Source of the DNA: Nematopogon swammerdamellus | Lineage: Eukaryota > Arthropoda > Insecta > Lepidoptera > Adelidae | Direction of reading: 5' to 3' | Length of the DNA: 64,000 nt | NCBI GenBank assembly: GCA_946902875.1 | Contig: OX336336.1 | Span: 1,392,045 to 1,456,044 of the forward strand | Part shown: positions 1-8,852 of the stretch, one piece after another | Numbering within the stretch: position 1 is the stretch's first letter | Layout: each line of letters opens with the position of its first letter | Program-made: the position numbers and the translations under genes | The notes under the pieces: model-generated | Databases searched by the model: none | What the model was told of the DNA's origin: nothing | The model's input: the letters and a program-made list of their open reading frames with translations, nothing else

Positions 1-147
1 TGGAGGTCCCAGCGCGTCGGGATCAGACCCAGGACGTACAGTTTCTCCAGAAGTTGAGCGCTAGACTCTGTTCTGAAGGCTGCATTCGCATCCAACTCCT
101 TTATACGGTTAGCCAGGTCCCTTATTTCTCTGGACAACTTGTTATAT
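1..147 (-). CDS. IMP3: IMP3 exon 2 (partial, runs off the left edge)
   Basis: This is the second coding exon of the U3 small nucleolar ribonucleoprotein IMP3, a small-subunit processome factor with an S4-like RNA-binding fold that helps U3 snoRNA pair with pre-rRNA in the nucleolus. On the minus strand an acceptor (TTTCAG) precedes one base that completes the split Lys codon from exon 1. The frame then reads YNKLSREIRDLANRIKEL, and later LLEKLYVLGLIPTR, which match the conserved IMP3 core by eye. The exon is open to position 1, so the C-terminal two thirds lie outside the window. Phase fits exon 1 exactly (2 bases + 1 base). Identification rests on recognised family sequence, not on a search. 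Confidence 0.9.
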
Positions 148-571
148 CTGAAATATTGTTTAATATAACGTTGACACTACGAATTATGCAATTATATAAT
201 TATGGTTTATATATGTGTTTTTATTTTACTGAAAGTATCAATTGCCTCTTCAAAGTTAAAATTTTTTCCTCTTCTTTTTCAATCTAAAGTATTGCCAAAG
301 GAGACGGGGATGTTTGGGCCTGATTGTAATAAAATGATGTATGGTTCAAAAAATGGTTATATTTTTTCTTTATCAAACTGTAAAATATCAACCCAATTCT
401 TAATCTAGAAAACGAGAAATCTAAAAAAAAAGTGTTAAGAAAAACGATTACGATTAAACTAAATATCTAATGTAGATACATGATTTTAAACATTTAAAAA
501 TAAAAACGCTAGCACCAAATCAATAACTCAATTAAAGTAATTAAATCCATTACAATTAACATTTTACTATT
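148..571. other. AT-rich IMP3 intron sequence
   Basis: AT-rich intronic sequence next to the exon 2 acceptor. Apart from the acceptor at 148-149 I see no gene, repeat unit or structured element until the hairpin that starts near 572. Confidence 0.6.
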
Positions 572-873
572 TAAAAAAGTAGAACTAAAAAACTATTTAA
601 AATAAAAATATAAAAACCGCCTTCAAAAATATATGAAATAAAAACCTAAAAAAAAAAACGAACCCTAGAGTTGAATGCGGTGCTAAAAAGGCTACACAAA
701 TCACAAAGGATATTATCATCCGCTCATGTTTTCTTTCATGCATCATTTTTGCTTGCTTTAGCACCGCCTTCAACTCTAGGGTTCGTTTTTTTTTTTAGGT
801 TTTTATTTCATATATTTTTGAAGGCGGTTTTTATATTTTTATTTTAAATAGTTTTTTAGTTCTACTTTTTTTA
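572..873. repeat. Hairpin MITE, copy 1
   Basis: Two arms of about 113 bp (572-684 and 760-873) are inverted complements and contain AACCCTAGAGTTGAA, GCCTTCAAAAAT and ATGAAATAAAAA. They surround a loop of about 75 nt. The same hairpin recurs at 3373-3553 and 57690-57888, so this is a non-autonomous foldback/MITE family. A shared downstream tail (TTTGCTATTAATGTACTCGGCGGA) follows each copy. Confidence 0.8.
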
Positions 874-1033
874 GGAAGTCGGTTTTATGTTTTTTAAAAC
901 AGTTTTTTTTATTTCACAGTTTTTTTTAGTAATTTTTGCTATTAATGTACTCGGCGGAATCGCTCGGCCTTCGGCCTCGCGATTCCGCCTCGCTTTCCAA
1001 TCCGATCTTGACCCAATTAAAATAGGACCACGT
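874..1033. repeat. Interspersed repeat tail with GCCTTCGGCC hairpin
   Basis: This segment reads TTGCTATTAATGTACTCGGC, then a GC-rich stretch with GGCCTTCGGCC and CCAATCCGATCTTGACC. It recurs at 3550-3690, 21262-21430 and 57890-58000, so it belongs to an interspersed family, probably the internal part of the same element as the hairpin. Confidence 0.65.
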
Positions 1034-1376
1034 CAGCTTCGATAGCTCAGTGGTGCAGACAGTCAACTGTCGCTATTGAATTTTAAGCAACGCTGGGTGC
1101 GGTCAGTACTTAGATGGGTGACCGCTGACCGTTGGAGGCTGACCAAGGTTCGGATTCCTCGTAAAACTGTAAGTCCCTTCCCTCGTAATCTTACTTGGTG
1201 GTAGGGTTTAACCTTCCCGGGTTGGTACCACCGCACTGAATTAAACGTCGGTCGAAACGGCTATGTAAATAGTTTGTGTTTTCCGACCAGTTCAGTGTAG
1301 TCAGCACGATCAAAGGGGGAAGCACTGACATGGCACTGGTGTTATGGGCTGACATCACGGACGTTGTAGGTGATGT
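1034..1376 (+). mobile_element. SINE with tRNA/5S rRNA chimeric head, copy 1
   Basis: The head has a tRNA A-box-like TAGCTCAGTGG. It is followed by a stretch that matches the 3' half of 5S rRNA (TTAAGCAACG, CAGTACTTAGATGGGTGACC) and a B-box-like GGTTCGGATTCC. The body (CGGTCGAAACGGCTATGTAA, then GTTCAGTGTAG) and the 3' part (GGGCTGACATCACGGACGTT) recur in at least six other copies in this window. This is a Pol III-derived SINE family with a mixed tRNA-5S promoter. It is non-coding. Confidence 0.8.
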
Positions 1377-1760
1377 TGCAGAACTTAGTAGAATGGACAG
1401 ACATAAACGTGTTACGGAAGCCTACTTTTATTATAAAATAACCGTCGGAGGACCTTGGTTGAAAATTGTAAAATTTAGTAGAACGGATAGACATGCATAT
1501 GTTACGGAACCCTACATTCATTTTGCAGAACTTAGTAGAATGGACAGACATAAACGTGTTACGGAACCCTACTTAACAGTTGCACTCCGGGAGTGCCGGC
1601 AGATCCCGTGCCACTCTAACTTAACCCTTAACGCAATGACTTAAGGTTTCATTTTAAAAATGACGCTGACGCGATGTCGCGAGTTATACATTTTTACCCA
1701 CCTAAAAAAGTGCCAAGAGCCGCTAAAGAAGTTTTCACTTCAAAAACCTCAGGGTTATCC
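1377..1760. repeat. Short tandem repeat of a transposon fragment
   Basis: Three imperfect copies of AACTTAGTAGAATGGACAGA followed by CATAAACGTGTTACGGAA start near 1380, 1470 and 1526. They are followed by an interspersed repeat (GTTGCACTCCGGGAGTGCCG, then CCTAAAAAAGTGCCAAG) that recurs at about 28110-28230 and 30520-30690. The open frame through it is a by-product of the repeats and not a gene. Confidence 0.6.
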
Positions 1761-3372
1761 CCTTTCAAATAAAAAAAAAAGAATTTTCAAAATCGGCCCA
1801 CAATTGACGGAGTAATCGCGTAACAAACATCCAAAAAAAGAAAACATACCGTCGAATTGAGAATCTTTTAGGTCTAAAGTAAATTTCTCGTGAAGACAAA
1901 TGCAACGAGCCCAAACACGATGGGTTTATCATGTGTAGTTTAGGAGTTCCTATGGCCACCTTCTGTCTCCATCATCAAACCAGCTCGATGGTACTCGGTA
2001 CAGTAGGTACTGGCCAGGTACCATAATAAATTAAGCGCCGGTCGGAAAAGATAAAAAATTTCAAATTTAGAATATTCATGAAACAAGGGTCCGAATATGT
2101 ATCACTAGTATATCGATTCATGTATTTCAACAGGACAGAGAAAATTTCAAAATATTAGGTATTTAATACTTTTTAGTTTTTTTTTTTTTTGTTTTTTGGA
2201 AATCGGTTTAATATTTTTTAAAGCAGTTTTTATTTCATTCTTTTTAGTAATATTACATAAAAAAGAATAATCGAAATCGATTGAAGTGGTACAGAATTAT
2301 TCGCCATATGTGTCAGACTGCAAATTGCTGAATAAGTCCACATCACAAATGTTTTGCTGAAGGTAACCACACACCATACTAATTTATCAAACTGAAAATT
2401 GCCGAAAACGACCACATCACAAGTTTTGCTGAAGGTAACCACACACCATAGTATTATGCTGATTTTTCGAAAACCACTGAACCAATTTCGATAAAATTGA
2501 AATGGGACCACCTCGGAAGTATGACCTAACTAACAAAAAAAGAATTTTCTAAATCGGCCCTCAATTGACGGAGAAATCGTGTTACAAACATACAAAAAAA
2601 TAAAAAATAAAATAAAAAAAAAAAAAACATACAGACGAATTGAGAACCTCCTCCTTTTTTGGAAGTCGGTTAAAAAAATGAAACATTCACAATAATAAAA
2701 GGACGCTAGTATCCATATATATAGTCTGTGATAAAAAGAAATCATTTATAAAGAAGAAGAGCTGTCATAGCTGTCAGTTGTATTTATTTTCTTTTCATCA
2801 TATTTACAAATAAATAAGTAACTAGAATTCTGAAAGTTTCGATATTATATTGCATTATTTTATTGTTTTGAAGCAAACATCAACAGCAGATCTATAGAAG
2901 TGAATTTTGAGTGGGTAGTAAGCGGTGGGTGTGATTGCTGCGCCTATGTTATGTCTATAATAGCTAACCTAACTTTTACTAAATCTCTAAAAACTCTGCT
3001 CTCAGATAGGCAAAATCTGCTGAATTTTCAGTGAAGATTTAATAATATTTAGGCTATTAATTGACACCATTTCCATCTTTTTACAATCGGGCCCAAGAGT
3101 GTATGAAAGTGTATCCGTCTCCTTTGTTAGTTAGTAGACACGGCTACTTTGCGGAAAAACTAAATTCACCGCCCCAACATAACCTGTTAGTATGGCTATT
3201 CCCTAGAGTGGCCATACTGAAAGCGTGCCTTAGGGCTCCGCGGAGCCTCTGTGGGGGCTCCGCGAGAATACGAAAAAAAAAATACATCTCCGCTCTCTGG
3301 CTCGATTCAGCTCGGCTGCGCAGACGAACTCAACTCTTTTCTATCAAACCTGATAACAACCAATTAATGAAA
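1761..3372. other. IMP3 intron: degraded repeats
   Basis: AT-rich intronic sequence with fragments of the common repeat that ends in GAGGAGGTTCTCAATTCG/GAAGTCGGTT (around 1840-1880 and 2630-2670) and SINE-like debris around 1960-2030. A GC-rich patch near 3230-3330 shares sequence with about 5160-5260. No supportable gene. Confidence 0.5.
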
Positions 3373-3553
3373 AAAACTATTTAAGAAAATATAAAAACCA
3401 CCTTCAAAAATTTATGAAATAAAAAAAATCAAACCCTAGAGTTGAAGGCGGTCGGTTATTTTTGCTTGCTTTAGCACCGCCTTCAACTCTAGGGTTAGAT
3501 TTTTTTCATTTCATAAATTTTTTAAGGCGGTTTTTATATTTTTTAAATAGTTT
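3373..3553. repeat. Hairpin MITE, copy 2
   Basis: Arms at about 3373-3450 and 3474-3553 are inverted complements that carry AACCCTAGAGTTGAAGGCGG, with a loop of about 22 nt. This is the same family as 572-873 and 57690-57888. The downstream tail with TGCTATTAACGTACTCGGCG follows. Confidence 0.78.
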
Positions 3554-4517
3554 TTTTTATTTCACAGTTTTTTTTAGTAATTTTTTGCTATTAACGTACT
3601 CGGCGGATTCCGCCTCGCTTTCCAATCCGATCTGGACCAAATTGAAATGGGACGACACGGGAAGCACCAGCTTTCAAATAAAAAAAGAATCATCAAAATC
3701 GGTTCACCCAGTCGAAATTTATGAGGGGACAAACATAAAAAAAAATAAAAAAAATACAGTTGAATTGATAACCTCCTTTTTTTGAAGTCCGTTAAAAATA
3801 AGAAACAGTTTCATATCTCCCATTAGATATTTAATTATTGTTTTTCTCTTTTATTATAATATTATGCAAGTAACTAGAATGCACAAAAACTAATTTTTCT
3901 TTATTTTAGAGCTCCATCAAATATTTCGCTATCCAAAAGGGTTCCGTCACCAAAAAAGTTTTTTTTAAGCTGGAGGCGAGGAGGGCGTGCAGCCCCCGTC
4001 CTCTGAAGGCAACCAAAAAGCCGAAGCTGCGGAGGTGAGCATGGGTGCCTGCGCTTTATTACGCAAGGACGGAGGGGCTGTTGTTGGAGTTGCTGTTATT
4101 TTTCCGTGTAAAATAACTTTAGAAGGCATACACATAGCCTTTAGTAAACAAGTGCGAGTTTTACTCGCGCACGGAGGTTTCCGTATCTATCCGCTATCAA
4201 TAATACCCGTCTATCTTTTGTCTTTCAACAATGCAATGTATAAAAGCCTGTGGCGCCATCTATTATCAATAGTGTGACTAATCGATTTTTCGGACGTTTG
4301 TTGTATGGGAGCCCCCCTTAATTTTTAACATTTTCTTATTTTTTCTTATTTGTTGATATATCCGCCATAGTAACACATATTCTGTGAAAATTTCAACGGG
4401 CTACCTATTACGGTTCAAGAGATACAGCCCTCGGACGGACGGACGGACGGACAACAGAGACTTAGTAATAGGCTTCCGTAGGGGATACGGAAACCTATAA
4501 ACTGAAATAATACTTAC
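3554..4517. other. IMP3 intron: interspersed repeat fragments
   Basis: The tail of the hairpin family and a GAAGTCCGTT repeat end are followed by a Lepidoptera-type repeat at about 4140-4500. That repeat has GTGCGAGTTTTACTCGCGCA, TTCCGTATCTATCCGCTATC, AAATTTCAACGGGCTACC and (GGAC)n. The same repeat flanks the EEP gene near 19800 and 21180. No gene seen. Confidence 0.6.
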
Positions 4518-4654
4518 TTGGTGTAGTCCTCGCGTTTCTGTATGTAGTATTTCTTCATAATTTTCACTTCGTGGAGGTTATTGTCAACTTTCCATGATAT
4601 AAAGTCCACCTTTTTCAGAAGCTTCTGCTCATGGTATTTCAACTTGCGGACCAT
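4518..4654 (-). CDS. IMP3: IMP3 exon 1 (start codon exon)
   Basis: First coding exon of IMP3. The start lies in a near-perfect Kozak context (GCCACCATGG) and the frame reads [18 protein letters not shown], then [15 protein letters not shown] and QKREDYT. This is the typical IMP3 N terminus of about 45 residues before the first conserved intron. The exon is 137 nt long (45 codons + 2) and ends at a strong donor, CAA|GTAAGTA. It joins the exon at 1-147 over an intron of about 4.4 kb that contains only repeats. Upstream on the minus strand lies AT-rich sequence with no clear TATA box, as expected for a housekeeping nucleolar gene. Confidence 0.93.
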
Positions 4655-5551
4655 GGTGGCTTCAAGTTAATTAGCAAGAATGATGGAAGAAATTATTATT
4701 ATAATTTTTAATTTTTTTTTGGCGTTCACACTCCTATTTTAGCGTATTTAAGCCAGAGTCACGTCTTTAGATCTATAGTAGTTGCATCAACAAAAAAAAA
4801 ACACAAACAATAAGATAAAAGCAGACAAATTTATGAAGTTAACTTAACGCATGCGCATACTTACGAAACAAGCTAACAATGAGTAGGTTGCGTGCATAAA
4901 AATAGTAAAAACTTATAATAACTTATAATTACTTATACATTACTATACACAATATTAACTAAGAAAAAATTTGGCTGTGCTGTAGAAAGAGGCGTGTGGC
5001 GGGGGAAGGGGGGGGGGGGGGGGGGAAGGGGGGCCCGTTTGGGGTATACCTCCCCGCGGAAGGGGTAAGTGGGGGAGGATAAACGTAATATCCGCAGCTT
5101 CGGCTTTTTGGTCGCCTTTGGCGACCAGCCTCAGCCGCTCCGGCTCACACGGGTGCCTGTGCTTTGTTACAGCGGACGGGGTCTGCACTCCCTCCGCGCC
5201 TCCGGCTTATAAAAAACACTCTAGGGAATAGCCATACTAACAGGTTATGTCGGGGCGGTGAAATTTGTTTCCGTAATATACACTTCATTAATTTAATTTA
5301 TCCAAAAGTAATAATTCCTTAGACCCTCACCTACCATTCCCAGCTACCAGCAATCTTCTACTAAACCCTCCTCTTTCTACAGCGCACCCAAAAATGTATA
5401 TACATTATTCATCATTATTCCCATTTACAATTTTATATTGTTATCGGTAATAAATGTAGCTATTAAAATTTCAAAATTATAGGGTTAACAGTAAGCAATT
5501 AATGCTAGTGGGGAGAATGTATGAACACGACAAGGACGTATCATATGTCTT
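4655..5551. other. Region upstream of IMP3 with a long G run
   Basis: Likely contains the IMP3 5' UTR and promoter, on the minus strand from 4655 upward. No TATA box is clear. At 4997-5034 there is a G-rich block with an uninterrupted run of about 20 G, which could form G-quadruplexes on the plus strand or mark a difficult sequencing region. The GC-rich part at 5090-5260 is a repeat also seen near 3960-4060 and 3130-3250. Confidence 0.5.
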
Positions 5552-5797
5552 AGATTATTGATAGGTCTCCGCGCGCTCCGACTAGATACCGCGCTGCCTT
5601 AAAACAACAGCTCCGAGAATGCGGCAACTCAATATTCTAGTGTGTGTAAGAAAATGTCGTAGTATGTGTGTGATCCCATAGTCTTTCCTATTGAGACTGG
5701 CTCGAGTACGCCGACTTCGGCGTAGTATTTGTTGCCGCATTTTACACGTACACGGGCGGTATCTAGTCGGAGCGCGCGGAGACCGATCAATAATTTT
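5552..5797. mobile_element. MITE with ~38-bp terminal inverted repeats
   Basis: Left end ATTATTGATAGGTCTCCGCG and right end, read in reverse, ATTATTGATCGGTCTCCGCG continue as inverted repeats through CGCTCCGACTAGATACCGC. They enclose about 160 bp with no coding capacity. This is a non-autonomous DNA transposon. The target-site duplication is not clear. Confidence 0.7.
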
Positions 5798-6367
5798 AAG
5801 TATCATGTATTCTAAATCTCTTTGGAACACGAGCGGAAAATTGGCTAACCAATAAACAATCGTTCACGTTCACGCCACAGAGAATGTTAGTGATCATATT
5901 CTCATAATTTCATTCACGCGAAGTTCACGAGATCGAGAGTAACGCAACGCAACACACGCAAAAAGCAGTGGTTAGTTTTGGTTTGGTTAATCTCTTTGAC
6001 TGACACACGCACGCACACATAATTTTTTCCACATTCTGAAAACCAAACCACGCACGATGACACGATGTGGTCAAAAGTGGGTCAAACCAAACAACAAAAC
6101 CAAAGAGTATAATAACAAAACAAAATTGTTGACAGTTGACGTTTGGCTTGGTTGTTATTATTGTTATTGTTTTCGCCATAAATAGGCAGGCAAAGATCAT
6201 TTGACCATACAGCCAATTCGTAATTTTCTTCTTTTATAGTCGTTTAGCTTGGTCAGCGCATCAATCGAAATTTCAGAATTCAGTCGTCCTTAACCCTTCA
6301 GCTCCCACGATTTTAATATGCTTACCTACCGTTGACTCCCAGCCCTTTTCGCCGCGCGCAAAAACCC
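5798..6367. other. AT-rich intergenic sequence
   Basis: No supportable gene. AAACCAAACCA-type purine-rich sequence lies around 6040-6120, and a short segment TTTCAGAATTCAGTCGTC near 6275 recurs at 14185. Confidence 0.4.
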
Positions 6368-6605
6368 AAAATTTTGGCGCGCGCGCTCCCGCACAAATTC
6401 GAATATCCCGCCTCAATCGATTAATTCATCAATGATCTGTATTCAGTCTGATTTGTACTGAAATTGCGCATTCAGTCATACCGAACACTTCAGGATTCAC
6501 TTATTTAGAAGCACAGACCGATTTTTTTAACTCCAGGCAAAACAAAACACACTCGACATTTTTTTTTTTTTTTCTGACCAAAACTGTATAATCTCCTGCC
6601 ACAAG
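6368..6605. repeat. Left part of a host repeat that received three hAT insertions
   Basis: The sequence from AAAATTTTGGCGCGCGCGCT to CTGCCACAAG is closely repeated at 38603-38842. In the second copy the sequence continues straight from CCCACAAG into TCGCCCATCAAAATATAGG. Here it is interrupted by elements at 6606-8844 and 8853-11416 before resuming at 11425. The copy at 38.6 kb therefore acts as a paralogous empty site. Confidence 0.8.
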
Positions 6606-6869
6606 CAGTGTTGCCAACTCAAAATTTGAAATTCTCCTAGATTGACTTCGAAAATCTCCTAAAAATCTCCTAGAAAATTTTCGTCCTCCTAAAAAATTCT
6701 CCTGTTATTCAAATTATAAAAATTTCACCACATTTTTAGTGTTCCTTATACGTACGGGACCATCTTACTAAGCCTAGGCCGTCTGTCCGTCCGTCTGTTT
6801 GTCTTACCTGTAAAGATCTGTATCTTTTGCACCCTGAAAACCGGTCAAGTGCGAGTCGAACTCGCGCAC

Positions 6870-7310
6870 CGAGGGTTCTCTGTCAGTCAGTCAAGTAAGT
6901 CAGCGTGTAAGCGTCTACTGCCTTCAATTTTCCTCCAGTCTCTCGGCCTTCAGCGGTACGGACCACTGCTTTCCACCGACATACTTCATGTCGGCGTCCC
7001 ACCTGACGGGTGGTCTTCCACACTCCGTTTTCCTGTCCACGGCCGCCAATGTAGTACATGGTTACTCCAACGGTCGTCGTCCCTTCGGCTAACGTGCCCA
7101 GCCCACTGCCATTTTAGCTTATCCACCTGGTTTCCAATATCGATGACTTTGGTGCGTCGGCAGATTGCCTCATTCATTAGTCATTACGCGCTATTTCGCT
7201 TAGCTATACTCCCAGGCCAGCCCAGCATGGCTAGTTCCAACGCTCGCTGGGCAACTTTGGAAAACTACCATAGTCAGAGCTCACGTTTCACACCCGTACG
7301 TCATAAACGG
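6870..7310 (-). pseudogene. RTE-type LINE C-terminal fragment in element A
   Basis: On the minus strand the frame reads [20 protein letters not shown], then [17 protein letters not shown]. This is the characteristic C-terminal end of RTE-clade non-LTR retrotransposon polymerases. It lacks the reverse transcriptase core and is broken by stops and frameshifts. Related fragments lie at 19510-19765, 45170-45462, 46080-46165 and 55400-55700. Confidence 0.75.
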
Positions 7311-8631
7311 TAGGACGCACTGGTCATAATATATACAGGTTAGACCTCGGGGCGAATTTTAAATTTCCGAGGCAGCCCTACTCTGTTAAATTCCTCCCTC
7401 GACCTTAAATAGCTCGAACTTAAGGAGACCATAGAGACTACCAATCAGTATTTAACCGAAATATACGTACATACTCTTCCTTCAATCTGTTCCATCACTT
7501 CTCCGCTCCAATAATGATTTGTCCTACCGTCATAACCACGATTGCCATTCTAACCACCACGTAATTCGTCTGTTTTAATTATTTGTTTTTTTTTTTTAGT
7601 TTTTAACCACACCAAGTTTGACACTTGTACGTATTACCGTTTTTACGTTAGAGCAAAACCAAACAAACCATTTGTTTTTTTTAACGTTTCTTGTATGGGG
7701 AAGCCCTTAATTTGTATTCTTTTTCCTATTATTTGACAGGATGTCCGCCAATAATAAATAACACATGATCTGTGAAAATCACAACCAGCTACCTATTACG
7801 GTACAAAAGATACAGCCGTTAAAGTAGTGCGGACTGACGGACAGACTGTCGACGTAGGCTTAGTAATACTACTGATTATTACAAAGAATACATGTAAATA
7901 ACATTGATTGATAACAAAATGTTCGTTCGGCTAAGCCCGCCCGGTAGTCGGCTGGTCGGTCGATCAATGCACGCACACACTCACAGAGTGTCACATTTTC
8001 CTATATGAAGAGCAAGAAGGGGAACCTTGCTCTTATCAAAAGACAAATCCTATCGTATATTGTGTGACTTGAGAAGATGGTTGGTCGATTCACATACCGT
8101 TTGTCACCGTACATATCGACATATTTGTTTGTTACCTTTGAGGAAATATTATATAGAGCCAGCGCTCCGAAGAAATATAGCTGCTAAATATGTTCGAGCG
8201 GCTGAGGTATGGGGTAAGGTAGCGGGGAGGCGGAGCGCAGAGCCGAGCGGAAGAGGGGAGCGCGCGCGGGGCGGGAAGCGTGTGGGAGACGGGCTGGCGG
8301 CCGGTATTGTGGGCTCGCGCGGGGCGGGAAGCTTGCGGGAGAGAGGCAAGGGGTAGGGAGAACGATCGCACTCGTGCGTCGTCGGTGTGCGTGTGCATAT
8401 TGTCTTTTCATTCTAACAATTCATCTCCAGATTCGCCATCGCACCTTCGCATCGACGAAGATGTGTAAATGTATTAGTTTAAAGTAGGCGAGGCGCGATC
8501 GCAGCAGGCAGGCGACGACTGCGCGCTACGGCCTCTCGCGCTCGACTAAGAGACTTGATGATCGTGAACCGCAACTAGGTGGAACATGTGAGCTAGCCGA
8601 GTGATTGATCTAGTACGTAATATATCTTTGT

Positions 8632-8682
8632 TTCATCATCATCATCATCAGCCTGTATCGGTCCACTGCTGGACATATCTTT
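8632..8682 (-). repeat. RTE 3' end with (ATC)n tail
   Basis: A (CATCAT)n run followed by CAGCCTGTATCGGTCCACTG and CTGGACATA. On the minus strand this is the extreme 3' end of an RTE element (YVQQWT codons) followed by its simple-repeat tail. A similar tail lies near 43350. Confidence 0.55.
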
Positions 8683-8852
8683 GTTTGTTACTAGTAAATA
8701 TATGTTTCTCACTCCTAAATCTTCTCCTGTAATGATTTTCTTTCTCCTAGATTTTCTCCTACTCTCCTGACAGGCAAAAACTTCTCCTAACACCGCTGAA
8801 ATTCTCCTGAATCTAGGAGAAAATCTCCTAAGATGGCAACACTGGCCACAAG

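Larger units (their letters stand above)
6606..8844. mobile_element. Non-autonomous hAT-like element A (8-bp TSD GCCACAAG)
   Basis: Ends are CAGTGTTGCCA at the left and its complement TGGCAACACTG at the right. The 8-bp duplication GCCACAAG flanks it at 6598-6605 and 8845-8852. TIRs starting CAGTG and an 8-bp TSD are hallmarks of the hAT superfamily. Both subterminal regions (6635-6710 and 8700-8835) are crowded with TCTCCTA-type motifs, as expected for transposase-binding subterminal repeats. The interior carries no transposase; it holds an RTE LINE fragment, an interspersed repeat and GC-rich sequence near 8200-8350. Confidence 0.85.

Noticed and set aside
1034..1130. Genuine 5S rRNA or tRNA gene
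   Set aside because: Only half of each RNA is present, the parts are fused, and the same chimera with a common body recurs many times. It is a SINE head.
8132..8468. Overlapping GC-rich open frames
   Set aside because: Frames are open on both strands because of composition; the segment lies inside a hAT element and shows no domain.
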